This document shows positions 1-14,200 of a stretch of DNA of 64,000 bases, one piece after another. The notes under the pieces are model-generated. The model saw only the letters and a program-made list of their open reading frames with translations. It made no database searches and had not been told where the DNA came from. The position numbers were made by a program, and so were the translations under genes. The stretch's first letter is position 1. Every line of letters begins with the position of its first letter. Origin of the DNA: Apostichopus californicus (Eukaryota > Echinodermata > Holothuroidea > Aspidochirotida > Stichopodidae); NCBI GenBank assembly GCA_020650975.1, contig JAIPMN010000344.1, forward strand, positions 1 to 64,000, read 5' to 3'.

Positions 1-3000
1 ATATATATGTTTACGTATTTACAACACTGTTCTTGTGCTTGAAGTCATCCTGTAAAAGTACCGCTTGTACTAAATGAAACGCCTTACCTGTTTCTAGAAC
101 TTAAAGCAGCATTTTGCGTTGAGTCACAATTTTTCCTCAATTTTTGAGTTTTTATCATAATACAATCACAAACGACCAAAGTAAGACTTTCTCATATTTT
201 TTATCCCACGGTGAACGGTAATTAGCAAGTAATTAAGGCTATTATACGATTCTGACATTTGTGTCTCCCAGACACATCTGATCAGTATTTATCACATGCA
301 GCACTGCAAAACCGCCAATTCAAATTCAACCAATCAGTGCACACATGTTTATGTATGACCTGGGGCTAAGAATAGACTCCATCAGCTTCCCTCAGCTTCG
401 GTACGCTATTAGTAGTGCAGTAAAGTATACACACACGCAGGCCGACAAGGTTCCTATAAGTGGGAGGAGTGTATCAAAGCCAAAGATTCAAAATACGAAT
501 GTCAGAAAAATGTCATTTTTTTGCACTTTTCGGGAATATTTTGAGTTGAAACTTTTCAGTTAGCTTAGTTTACTTCATTGGTATAGTATCATATAATATC
601 CTAGGATTGGAAAATCTCGAGAATCAACGCAAATTGCTGCTTTAATTTACTTACTGCGCCATGCGTTTTCCAAATGTTCCTTTCGAATAAAAAGTTTTTT
701 TGTCCGACGTGTAATCAAACACGACCTCAGGCTGTTGAACACGAAAGATCAACTAAGAGCCTGCATAGCACTGAGTGTCTAGTTACAACATAAGTATAAA
801 CCTGATTATAAACGCATAAAGACTTTTACTTTCATCGTCCTTGAATGCCAATGTTTCAAAAGTGTATCTATATCTATATGTATAAGCCATAGGTGTAAGC
901 TTATAGTATATATACTTAAACTGCAATAAGCTAGGAAGAATTAAGAAAGTAAGAGTAATGGCAAATGCAAATGTCCATTTGAGAGATTGTCAAATGTGGT
1001 TTCAAATATATTTAATCCTCAATTTTGTATACAATGCTTGAAAGATCTGTCTAAAACATATCTGAGTCCATTAACACATGTAAACACCTATAGTTGCACG
1101 AACGAGGCTCGCACAAAATGTAGGCAAATTATTCATGTCAAGTTCCTCTCCTCCGTCTTCTTCACTATACCTGGATCTTCCTCTTGCTGCCTGCAGCTAT
1201 ATGGATCCCCCACTCTCCCACTCCCCCGCCCCACACCAGCCGTCCCCGAGATACTGTTGTTACTTGAGTTTGACAAATAAATTATACTAGAATGAAATGT
1301 ACGTACTCCATTATCGTCTATTTTTGAAGTATGTATAAAGATACAATTAATGCGCCATCTTGTTTTCTTACCCAGACAGAGCCGTAGTTAGAGACGGCTC
1401 TGACTTGGCTCTGATCCAAGTAACGAGTGTACGTCCTCATCATGACCACTACAGAACTTGCATATTCAGTCCAGCGTTTGACATGTCAAAAAGTCAGCTT
1501 CAAAATTCACAAAACTTAGCCTATAATTCCTTGGTTGGTAATTTATGAGCAACCCAGCAAACACAAAACGTTATCATAACATTTTTAAAAGAGCCTCTAA
1601 AATATGTTTTTTTTTAACGTTAAATGTGGTGATATAAAAACGTCGGCATAACGTTTTTATGAGATAGGCCTATTAATGTTATATTAATGTTTTAACAAAA
1701 AAAAATTGTTTGAAATAATAGCCTGAAAACGTTTTCGTGACATATTTATTACACCACAAATAACGTTATCAAAACAAAAGACGGAACGTTTTAATAACGT
1801 TTTTAAAACGTTTTTGTGTTTGCTGGGAATGTAACAATCTTCCCCAATGGCACATACGACCCAACAGTCTCCCCCAATGGCATAGTACGACCCTTGATCA
1901 AACCATATATCAAGCAGAAAAGCTGGTGTATATTGGTTGGATTGTTTGTATGTAAATAAAAATTGACACCGTTATTCGGACTGACCTTTATCTTTTAATA
2001 AGGATGACATCGAAATCAACCGCGTGAGTAGCATATGATAATAATTTTACAGCATAAGAGTGCGGGTCCTCCATATGTAAAATTGATTTCTAAAGCTTTC
2101 TATTGTCATCATCATTATCATTTCTCATTGAAGTACAATTGTACTTACAATAAAGAACATGCATACTTTCATGATTCATTTTCGTTTTCTTTTATATGAA
2201 TAGTCGAAGTCTCACTATCTCTCACTTTAAAATACTATAAGTTCTCTGCTCTTGGCTTTAGCGAAACTTGGTAAGGTAATCAACTTAAACCCTCTCATCT
2301 ATAATGTATCTGGGTTAATTGGATTGTTTGTATGTATGTTTAAACAAAAATTGACATCGTTAGGAGGAATGAACTTTCTATAGTATAATGACATCGAAAG
2401 TGTAATCAGTTGAAACTAGTATTTCTCACGGCGTTAGCTGTAACCATTATTCAAGTAAAACAATTATAGATGTATAGCATATGGACCGTCCTCCAAATGG
2501 TTCAAACATCATAGTTTGATAACCATATAAAAACTATTTGGGATATTATTGCTATAACGGAAACAGACCTTTTCATTATGGGTGAAGTAGCACTAGTTTC
2601 AACAGTCAGCAGAAAATTAGGAAATAGCTATCATATCTAAGAAATAACTGACTTAAATTGCCACATTTCCTTACTCTTTGCATTGCTGTTCGTTTTTTCG
2701 TCCTTTTGTCTAAGTAATTTTTTGCAAGTATGCATTTGTTGATACGGTAGGTCTACTATGTATAGGGACTGACCTAATATAGACAAGCCTACAAAGTGGT
2801 TTTAGAAACTTTTAGGTCACTTCATTTTGCAATGGAGTCGTTATACATATTGGAACGCCCACCGCTTCCTAGACGTCTCTTTCACAAATAGCTAAATTTT
2901 CCCCTTGTTTCTCAAGAAGCACGGACAAAGATATAACCCTGGCAGTGGATTTTTACGTTGATTTGTGCGTTGTGATCAAACAGATGAAAGAAATAAAATT

Positions 3001-3540
3001 AAATAAGAACTTTACAAGGCGACCATACCTCCATTATATCTATCTATTTCAGGGATGACGTCGGATCAACTCATTAACGCTTAAATGTCCATTAAGTGAC
3101 AGTGCTCATTACAAACTTTGAACAAATATGTAAGAAGGACTGATAAGTAATGAAAAAAGGGGTTGCCTAGCTGTTTAGGGGAAAATTATATTTTCGCGCC
3201 CTAAAAGCAAAACTCAGCCTGAGGTGTGCTTCACTTAGCCAGGTCACCTGCCATCGTACGATTACGCAATCTGAGCGGTCTCATACACAGTGCAGTGCGA
3301 GACGTACCACGGAGATCTGTTAATTATATAGAGACACACCATATGCGAACGATTTTGAAACACTCGCTAGAAGATTTTGACAACCTTCTGGTTCAATTCG
3401 GTGATAGCTGTTACTTATCGTTCTTAGTAGGCAAACTGATCGATGTAATGGAATTTGTATCCAATTTCACGTTTTTTCCTGCAGGTTATTGATTGGCACG
3501 ATTTTTTACAGGAAGTGTACGGCACTTTGTCGTCATAGAC
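1..3540. other. Non-coding flank upstream of PEX5
   Basis: I see no convincing coding exon here. Short open frames have no recognisable domain or splice context. The stretch holds one MITE (listed separately) and a diverged direct duplication: a segment around 1930-2020 (ttggattgtttgtatgta, then aaaaattgacac) recurs around 2318-2410. The PEX5 promoter should lie near its right edge, but I cannot point to a promoter element. Confidence 0.6.
1553..1827. mobile_element. MITE with CCCAGCAAACACAAAA inverted termini
   Basis: The left end reads CCCAGCAAACACAAAACGTT and the right end is its near-perfect reverse complement (AACGTTTTTGTGTTTGCTGGG region, ending at 1827). The interior is AT-rich, repeats the word AACGTT many times and has no open frame, as expected of a short non-autonomous DNA transposon of about 275 bp. 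The flanks show no clear target-site duplication beyond AA, so the superfamily is left open. Confidence 0.75.
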
Positions 3541-5213
3541 CGACTTCTACTCAAATATCACTAGGCCCTAGATATCTGTTCCTGGCAAGGTAATTACTTA
3601 CATGGCTTCGTTGGTATTTGCGATTGTGAACGTAACTTCAATTTCATCTCATAATTTCTCTGGTTTTAGGGAAAAGAAACGCAAGCTATTATGATACATC
3701 AGTCATTGTGGTGAAAGATCCACAGGTAACACATTTTAAGTCGTAATAGTAACAGTTAATGCAAAGTTTGGTAATATTCTCGGCTTTCCTTGTCATTGCA
3801 AAACGTGAGTCGTGTGTGAGCTGCTGTTAGTGTTAGGCCAAGCACCCAAGCGTAGGCTAGGGACCTACCCTTACTTAATATCAATTTAGGTCATTCGAAT
3901 GTTAAAGAACGGATGCTAAAGTGCTAAACTACTTAGATTATTTGGCAAATGATATGATATGTTTATGCCTTGAACGGGTTTTCGGTCTAGACCATGCAAC
4001 CACTGTTACTTCAAAACGTTTCATCGTTTCAGCCGAATACTTGCAAATCGTAGCCTAAGCTACAGTGTGTTAGTGTTACTAGGCTAGGCCCTACAGGCTA
4101 AATGTAAACATGTAAAAAACAAATGCATAACAGAACAGTAGGCCCTTACTTCCCTATCCTATACTGTGAACTGCTACATATCCCTACAGTCAAATTGCTA
4201 TGATAAAATACCAGGGAGGTGTTAGAGATGGAGAAACAACATAGTATAAGGGAATATGTGTTGATGCCTATAAATTATATTGCATGTACCCATTGATACA
4301 GTGACAATGAAAGTGGACAAGAGTGAATATGATCACATCACTTCAAAATATTGTTTACACTTTGTCATTGTCTGAGGATTTTCTAGGTTGTGAAAGCTTC
4401 AGAATCCCATGGGAAGCATAATCATGCTTAGTTCATACTAGGGGAATGAATAATCCTGCCAATGACACGTCTGATAGTGATACATGAAAAGGAAAATTAG
4501 TAACTCCCAAGTACGTATTGAGAAGGTTTATATCAGGAGAGAGTGTAGTATCTCTATCTCTAACACCTCCCTGAAAATACTTTCCACCTCTGAGCCTATT
4601 GGCAAGTACAACAACTTAAATTTGAAGTTATAAATAACAACATTTATACAGTCACTTATGTATAACAACAAGGAGACAGGTTTGGTCTTTCAACACACTA
4701 AATCCAATTTGAATTTGATGTTATATACAGGCCTGTGTAGTGTTTCAGAGATAATCACTAGATTTACACATGGTACTGTGGTAAAGGAGTTGTATAGCGG
4801 TGAGAACGTCCGTTGCTAACCTTTATGTTTCCAGTTCAAAAGTCCACTAGTTACGTAATTCCCTTCACTTAATCAAAACTTGCCTCTGTGTAGTGTTGAT
4901 GAGCAGAGTCTCCCATGGATTCCTTTTTTTTTCTGTTTGGGTTTGGGGGAGAGGGGTGGATGAATGATCATGAATTGGCCCCTTTTTTTTGGGTTCTCTT
5001 GTTTCAATGGTAGGAAATAACTGTTCATAATAGCAGCACTGTTGTGATGTTTAATTGGGTGTCTTCACCTCCCTCAGTACTTTAAAATGTGGTCATATGA
5101 TCGATAATAAAGTGCTGTTCACAAAGACACAACAAAATGATCTGTCATTACATTACAGGTAATTATTCTCAGACATAAATAACAGAGGGCAGTACTAACA
5201 TAGGAGTATCACC
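3541..5213 (+). other. PEX5: Probable PEX5 5'UTR exons and intron
   Basis: Two candidate non-coding exons precede the PEX5 start. One ends at 3589 (ggcaag followed by gtaatt). The next is 3670-3725, bounded by ttttag on the left and gtaaca on the right. A third 5'UTR segment begins after an acceptor near 5158 (attacag) or 5172 (ttctcag) and runs into the ATG at 5214. Exon 3670-3725 holds an upstream ATG that opens a seven-codon frame (MIHQSLW, stop). The 1.4-kb intron between shows nothing else notable. These exons rest on splice consensus alone. Confidence 0.4.
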
Positions 5214-8200
5214 ATGGCAACAGGGATGAGGGATCTGGTCGATGCAGAATGTGGGACAGCCAACCCATTGATGAAGCTGACATCTCATTTTACTCAGGAT
5301 AAATCCATGAGGCAGGAGGGCATCAGACCTCCAAATAGATTGGCAGAGCAGTCACAAAGGTTCTCTGGTATTCCAGAAAATCAGGTACAACAAAATGAAC
5401 TTTCTGTGATCACTTGATTTAACTGTATGTATGGTACAGTATCAACTTAAGTGTAGATCTAAACTTCCAAAATCTGTTGGTTTTGATATCTCAGACCAAA
5501 GTTTGCTATATTATTCAAGGTCAATTTATGTATACTGCTCTGTAAAATCAGCTATCTGTTTTCTTCAATATATTCATACTTAGTAGCACATACAGTATTC
5601 AGAAGAATTCTTCAAATTATGATAAATTTATAAAAATTGGCCGACATATCTGAGAATTTCTCAGTGAGAAGTTGATCTACTTTGAAAGGTTTTTCATAAA
5701 GTGCAGACTTCCGGTTTATTTCTGATAATAAATTGCGTTGCACTTTTTCGACAGTTGGTGAACGAGTTCTTGGCTGACCAGCATAGGCATGTCGCTCCAC
5801 CACAGACATTCCACATGGAATCCCTGCTCAGGGAAATGAATGATATAGAGAGAGCCCATGCCATCCAAGCACCAGTTCAGGGTAAGAACCAAGGGCACTT
5901 TAACTGCTTTGAGAAACACAATGTTTTGAATTTTTTGTTGTGACGCTTATCTAAGAAATGGATGATAAAATGTAAAGTGCTCAAGTAAATTTGTGTTTTT
6001 GAAAAGCATTACTAGACAAGTTGTCAATTCCCCCAGCAACTATTTTGCTTCAGAGTATAAAATTAAAATGATATATTTACTGTTTCTAGCACCAGGGGTG
6101 GCAGATCTTGCTATCCACCCAGACTGGGCTGCTGATTTCTTGGAGGGTGAACAAAGAAGAGGTCAGGAGGTCATTGATGACACCGGTCAAGACTGGACCA
6201 AACAGTTTCTAGATGGTCAAAACGATGCTGGTGAGTTGCAGCTTGTGGTCATCTTTCGTTTATTTTATATTGATTTGTATGTTCTTTGTGGTTTTTTTTA
6301 TGCTCCGTTTCGCTTGTGGATTCAGAAGCGGTTATATGTAAGGAATTTATGACCGACAGTAGAAAGCCACGTTTATCGTAACTGCTACTAAGTTGCAGGT
6401 GTATCTGTTTGGATAACCAGAAAATAAGCGAAGGTTTGGACAAAGTGAATGTGCTTCAGAAAATTAAATTAAGGAATTGTTTAACAAGAAGAATACAGAC
6501 TTGGAATTTAGGAAACCTAATTACTGTACAGTACGTTTTAAATTTTTAATGTTTGTTTGTCATGAAAAATAACATTCTCTTATGGTAACTTGTATCAAGA
6601 GGGAAAGAATGAACAAAAAGGACAACAGTTTGTATTTTTCATGTAACAAATTTGGATGATGTATTTTACATCAATATTTTTCATAGTTGGCCCTGACATT
6701 CTACCCGAAACAGATGACACAAAGTGGGCCCAAGATTATCTGGAGCAAAACGAACACCAGCAGTGGTATGTTTCAGAAAGTTGAACAATAAACAATTAGT
6801 TAGAACATATTCAGCCATGTTTACTGCGTGTAATGAATGTTAAATCACTTCACCTACACTTAATATTTTCCTCCTATTTTTTCTAAGAGCCAACATCTTG
6901 TCAGAGTTATCCACATGTAGTAGCTTCTAACTCATCAAGTTTTGGTTGTCAAACCTTTGTAAGACAAGATATTTAAGATAAACCTTAAGTACTACTAATA
7001 AACTGTTTTTTTCCTGTCAATTGAATCCTCATGGCCTAGAGGCCATACATGCAGGTTGGGGTTTACTATTGGACCAAATTTGACCCTCAAATTTAGGAGG
7101 TATCAAAAAGTAATGGGAGAGTTGTGGAGGTGGGGTCGGTTAAAGGAAAATATTAAAAACATTTCTCCAAACTACAAGGTATTTTAGATTATATAGCAAT
7201 CCAAAGCTAATCAATGAGATTTTGACAATGAATTCAGTCTATTGTCCATAGTACACTGTACTTGCACATTAACTGCTCACCCCCTAGCCTGCCCCAGGGC
7301 CAGTATGCGCCTCAACATATTTGATAATTTACCCAATCAGGTAAGCTTTCTTCCCCAATATGTGCAGACTATTGATCACAAAATGTTAATGCAAGTTTTT
7401 TCTCCCTCGTTCAAAGTTCATCCAATTAATGATCACAATTAGACCCACTAACGAGGACTCTGTCAATAGTACTATCTCTGTGAATGAAATGTTAATCAAA
7501 TTAATCAATCAATCCATTATCTTATGTTTCCAATGAAACACCACTGGGTAGTAAACATGGGTAATTCTATGTATACATACAGTATGCATATTTATGGGAA
7601 ATACTATGTATGAAGAATGCTGTCTACAATATATTACATTGAACTATTGACCCGTATACAACACAATTAGTTTCCTCATATTAAGTTAATATATACATCA
7701 CTACTGTAAGTAGCGGATCGTTAAAGTCTAAACTCCAAGAATGGATTTATTATAAATACAACAGTGTTCGATCGTGTTGGCAAATGACCAACGATAAGAT
7801 AATGAAATGATGGTTGATGGTACATGTGTAAATACAAAGTTAAAATATGAAATCTCTAGTGATTAGTCCATTGACAGAGACCACAGCAACTTAACCTGAA
7901 AGACTTTTGAAGCACTATTTATTTCTCAAGCAGTATTAAAGGTAGCTGTCCAAGACAATGGTTTCTTAAGGAAATTTTGCATAATATTTTCTCTTTCATC
8001 GCACTATTTCCAATTTTTCACGAAAGGTCAAAAAGACTATTAACTAACTGACCTTTCATATCTGCAATTTCTTGTTTATGCTTTGGAGAAAATCATCAAC
8101 ATTAGATGACGACAGAATTTTCTAATGTTCACATTAGTCCCCAAGGTAGTAATATATGTCAGTGGCTTTCCAAGAAAATGGCATTGGTTTAAGAATAGTT

Positions 8201-11200
8201 GAATTGCAGTTACTAACATACTAATTCATTTCACTTATTTGTGTCTTATTTTCACCAAACATTCACAAACCTCCATGTATGACATTTCCAATCATTTCTT
8301 CTCTCAGGGCAAATGAATTCACCGGTCAGTCTGAAGATGAGAAATGGTACGTTGTACTTGCAAGGAACATTCAGTGGTTTTATATTTAGTATAAACAGGA
8401 CTGTAAAGTAAATTCACTGTATGGTTAGATCAGCTAGTACTAGCAAGGATTAAACAAAGAACTATGAGTTTATTGTAACATAAATTGAAACCATTGAGGT
8501 GTTATCGAAGATAGTGAGATACCAATGGTCTTTTCCATGTTAGATCCAGGGACAAAATGATGATGACATTTTTAGTGGGTGTTCACCCCTGTATCAAATT
8601 ATTTCAAAATATAAATTTTATGATTTTTGGAAGGTATCTATTGTTTCCATTTATTGTGGAGGGGGGGGGGGGGTGTGAGGTAGAAGGAAAAAGAGATATA
8701 GTAAATTTAAAAGTGGTGCAAACACCTCATAAGAGGTAGTTTGTATCTTCTGTTCATATAAACAATTATACAATAAACTTGCAGTATCTTTACGGTTGGT
8801 ATCTCAATCCACTATGATTTCTCACACCTCCAATCTACAACACAGATATAAGGCAGCCATGTCTCTTATGTTTTCACCCTTTAATAACCGTAAAGCCTCA
8901 TTTTGCATGCAATCTCGATGGTGTAAATATATAGCTTTGTTTCGCATACTTCATGGTGTAGTAAATAAATACACAACCGTAACAATAATTTTTGTTTTGC
9001 CCAGAATTTTTGGCCCATTTTCAAAGAGTCTTAAAGGGCATGAAAAATTCAGACAATAAACACCACCTTTATTCGTCCATGACATTAATGCTTAAGCATG
9101 TAGGAGAAGGTGGTGGTGTTCAATAGACTGTATGATGGACTGCACGTTTTATACAACCACTGCAACATATCTATTACCGTTGGCATTTTGAAATGATCGG
9201 CTCTCTCCCTCACGCTCAAATATCATTTCCGTACCGGAGCGAGCTGTTCCAAAGACACAGTTAAGAAATACCCTCAGATCATTAGTTCTTCCCAGTACTG
9301 CGTCCCACTATATGTGTTTCCCATGAGGCTACATTTGTCATGGTTGCGTAATTATTATTAAGTACATGACAGTACCAAACGAGAGTGTAGGGTTGTGGGA
9401 TTTGTGTCCCTGTTTTATAATGGGAATGCCTACAGTATATGAGGCCTTTAAGAAATATTTTAGAAAATGAAGGGGTAACAAGTTTTGCCATATGGTAGGA
9501 TTTTTATATTATTAATGTGGATATGCAGGAAAATAATTCAGTATTTACATCTAGTAGGGCAATGGTAAGCTTTAGGATTTTTCTCAAATAAATACTGCAC
9601 CCGGGCTTTGTGTAAAAAGTTTCCTAGATACATCTTTGCATTATTTTAAAAAGTTTTTCCATTTTTTGGCATAGCAATTTGCTCTTTGATACCAGATAAT
9701 AAATGTGTTCCCCTGATACAGTATGTGAAAACTACTTAGGTATAATATTCACACAAGGATCATGTAAAAAAGTTGCCCACATGTTTTGCTACCCATGTAT
9801 GTATAGAAAGGTTGTACTGTAATTAAAATTTTAACAGCAGCCTGTATCCCACAGATGGGCCTGTCTTCAAATCAGTTGTATTATGTAGGTTTTATTTTCA
9901 CACTTTCACTACTCTCATTATCATAACAGCTCAATTTGCTGTGAACATGATATGAAATTATCTAGAGCGTGGTTTAATTAAAAGATCGTTAGTTACAGTT
10001 GAGTTGGCTCTTTGCGAGTTAAGAAACGAAAAGTGTCTGTGTAGTAGTAGTACGGGTGTATATTAAAATAGCATCTACCATATACTGTAGACTTTTATGT
10101 AGACTCTTTGAAATATTCCAGACTAAATCTATTATACATGGGTACAGTATGACCTTGGAAGAGGTGAACTTTGTTCTGTTGGGCAAGACTCAACTAATAA
10201 GGCTAAATGTATTACTACTATGTACTGGACTGCAGTCTGGTTGGATAGTGACTGTCAGTTTATATACTAAATCCAGTGTAAGGATAAGGTTTAGATTCTA
10301 ATCTTAGCAGTAAAGATTTAATTAAGACTGTTGGTTGAGGCTAAGGTTGTTGATTAAAACACCATACTGGTGCCTTCCTTATACTTGTGTGGGTGTAGCC
10401 TTATCCTATTAAAGTGTAGTGGGAGTCCAAGGCTCAAGACTGTAGGCTTCATCTTAAACTAGAACCTTATACATAGACAGGGAATAAGGCTGTTGGATGA
10501 GACCAATGTTGTTGCTTAAAACACAGACTGGTACCCAAGTCTAATATCCTAAGCTTAGTGGGAGTCCAAGGCTCAAGACTGTAGGCTTTGTCTTAAACTA
10601 GAACCTTAGACATTGACATGGGATAAGGCTGTTGGTTGAGACCAATGTTGTTGATTAAAACACAGACTGGTACCCAAGTCTAATATCCTAAGCTTAGTTG
10701 GAGTCATAAGGCTCAAGACTGTAGGCTTTGTCTTAAACTAGAACCCTAGACATAAACAGGAACTAAGGCTGTTGGTTGAGACCAAAGGTTGTAGATTGGT
10801 CTGGTACCCAAGTCTAATATCCTAAGCTTAGTGGGAGTCCAAGACTGTAGGCTTCGCCTTAAATTAGAAGCTAAGACATATTACATTTCATATATTACTA
10901 TCTGTTCTATATGACACATTAGAGAAGGGTTTCTCAAGTTTCAATAATTGCCAGACAAATACATTGTTAGCTTATGGTGCAAGACAAGAATCAAAGATAT
11001 TAAGGGTCAGCATACCCATCATGCAAGTTCGTGGGCTGCACTTTTTATTCCTGCCATTTGGATTGAAAGAGTGTCGTGTGCTTGAGTTGGCAGCGGGCTG
11101 TTTATTGAGAACCCAATCGGAAGAGAGAGAGAGGAGAATAAACATAGGATAATTCACCTCGAATCAGAACATAGATGGCTAGATTCTAAGAAACATCTCA

Positions 11201-14200
11201 TTTCTGTTCACAGGGTTGATGAATTTCAAAACACCGAGGAGACTGCTGAAGTTGCTAAAACGGCCAATCATCTACTGGGAACTCTAGATGACCCCAAGTT
11301 TTCAAACTCGGAGGTAAGTTGGGGTTGAAAAGTGAGAAGATTGTCTTTTTGCATGTAAAGTCCAGGAGTATTGGGGGTGAAAGGAAGTTAACAGGAGGTA
11401 TCAAAACATGTGTGTGACAACCTTCTGCTCATCTTCTCCATGCGTGTTGTGCGAAGAATGTCTTTCACATTAATTTGCTCTTTCGAATTGGATAATGAAA
11501 AAATTGGTGAAGAATTACACAAAATATATTTTAATTTTCTTGAGAACCGACTGCTCTTTTTCAGAAGATACAAAGGTCTGTGAACAGTAAGCTAGAATTC
11601 AATATGTTCATTTGGGGGAAATGGGTAAAAAAAAAAATTATGAGTGAGGGTGGTTTTTGTGTGGAGAGGAGAAGAGTTAAATGATGCCTCCATTGTATTT
11701 GGCGTAATACTTTTCCATTGTATTTTGGTGAAACTGTGATTATTGAGGAAGTGCCTTTCCTGTCTTGCTCTCTCCAGTTTGTGAAGTTTGTCAAACAGGT
11801 CGGAAGCGGTGAGATTGTCATCGAGGATAACCAACTCAAGGACAAAGAAGGAGTTCCAATTGAAGAGGCATATGATTCATGGTCCTCAGAGTTTATCCAA
11901 AATGAGGTATAGTTCCCAGTTTCATGAATTTTATTCAGGGTCGATCTGATTACATTCCTCAGAATTTATAAATCGTTCATTTAATGTTCGGTGCTGTCAG
12001 TTGATATCTTCCCAGAATTTCCCGATGCAATCCAGAATCTTATATGCAAATTAGGGGATAGGTCTGTTGTATTGGTCATAATGAAGGAGGTATTAAATTT
12101 TAATATCTAGCCTATGGATCATAATGAAAATTGTCTTAAATAATTTTAGTATTTTAGTATTAATATCTTTTGATATGATGTAGACTGCATTACTACAGTG
12201 TAAAGTAATGATGTATTTTGTGTTTCAAGCCTTGGTGCAGAGAGAGAAAGGACATGTTTTATGACAAGCAAAACCCTGTGCCTTAAAACATTTAAATTGG
12301 CATACTTTTGTTGATATCTAAACAAGGTGACTTTAGGGACTGAGTAGGTCCCCATATGAACAATAAATGAGGCTTATCAGTTAAAGTGGCTGACTACATA
12401 GTCTAACACATGCCATAAATGTCAGTTTCTCAGATGCAATGCAAAACTCAATGTGAAACGGAGACATGTTTCGTCCTCAAGTAACGTTATTGTATGGACC
12501 GCATGATACAATTTCTCAAGAAGTACGTTGACTGTCATGCAAGGGTGCTCAGCTGTTTATACCATGTTTATGGATAATGTAATTTGATAGAGGTTTTAGG
12601 ATTTCTAAAACATTGGAGTAACATTTCTGTGTATACTGAAGGGCCAACATAATCATCATTAGGTTATCCTTCAAGGAACATTCCAGACATTGAGCAAATC
12701 TTAAAGTTGACTATCTTCAAAACAGCTTTAACAGAAAACATCACCTGTACTAGCACACAACTTGTTCTTTTTGTCTTAAATTACTCTATTACATATGTAT
12801 GTATTTATAGATCCTCCTGCAAACAGGAACTCGCGAAGAAGCCATCATTGGCTTATCAAAGCCGCAAGCTGACCGAAGTCAGTCTCTTAGATTCATATTT
12901 AACGTCCATGATTATGAATTATCAATTGTCAACAACTCTGTAACTAGACGACATACATTAATCTTGGGAGTGACTCGAACTGGGGACGTTATGATTGGTA
13001 GGCACCAGGGTTAACCACTGAGCTAACGCTCCTATCATATCCAACATATCAAACACTAACCATCTTTCTTAATGGGTTAGTACCTTCATTTTGATTGTTC
13101 CTCCTTCAACCCCCAGAAGTCACCTTCAGACCAGTGGGCGGATGAGTTTCTCGATCCCAACACCATGCCAGCGGAGGAAGAGTTTTGGGATAAGTTACAG
13201 AAACAGTGGGAGAAGATTTCATCAGAGGATCCAGATGCTCATCCGTGGTTGAATGATTTTAATCAAGCTTCCAAAGAACCAGTATGTTGTCTTGTAATTC
13301 TCTGGTAGTCATTCAGTTCCAGTGCTGAAAAGAGTCATTGCAGCCAATGATTTTCATTTGTGTAAATGAGTGTATTTGATGGACATACAGTGTACCTGAT
13401 GTATGAAAATGTTATGCTTGAGTGTATTTTCATGTTTGGTCATATAAGTCCACTTTTAATAGCGAGTTAAAAAAAATAAATAATAAAAACCTGTTGAGTT
13501 TCTCCGGATATCAAAGGTCATTTTAGATCAGCCGATGTGAAAGTCTTAAAACCTTGTAAAACATGATAGTTGAGAAAGTACAGGTTGGATGAGTTTCATA
13601 TTTGTTATGTGTGTTCACCTCAGTGTATAAAAGAACCTCATTGCTTATCATGGAGGCAAAAGGTCATTTTGAGGTCGATAGAGGCCGAAGTATGAAAACC
13701 TAGTTTACACGATCAATTCAAAGTAAAATTGAGATGAACTTTATAGTTAAGATGTATTTCCAAGTAAGGGGAGGTTAAGAATCCTAAGGTCTTATTGGGT
13801 CTGTCAAAGGTCATTTGAGGTTGATTGAGAATGAATGTACGTTAAAGTCTTAACTCTTAAGAAAATGGTAACTCCAGAAGTAAAGCTTGGATGATGCAGG
13901 TCCACATGTCCTATGTTGTCACCTTGCTTACTGCTATCTGTCTTTTTTTGTGCTCCGTCTGTTTTGGTAAGCTATAAATAAAAACTATACTATCCTACTC
14001 TCTTTAAACTTTTAACAGTCACAGCTATGCAGGAGAACCTATCCCACATTTCTTTGGGAATTTGAAAATTCCTGAAAATCTTTCTGTTTTTTTTTTTTTT
14101 AATGGTAAATGGAAAAAGAGTCTTCAACCATGTCGTGCTTGTGACGTGTAGCTTGGTCAAATTGGCCAAGTATTAGTGGGCTTTTTAAAACAACCATTGT

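Noticed and set aside
3226-3492. 88-codon open frame as a gene
   Set aside because: It starts with GTG, matches no family I know and lacks splice or transcript signals.
12812-12900. Extra PEX5 exon after tttatag
   Set aside because: The translation has no similarity to PEX5, and exons 7 and 8 already join in frame and match the family across the border.
12964-13032. Functional tRNA gene
   Set aside because: A and B boxes are present but the acceptor and other arms do not pair as a cloverleaf. A tRNA-derived SINE fits better.
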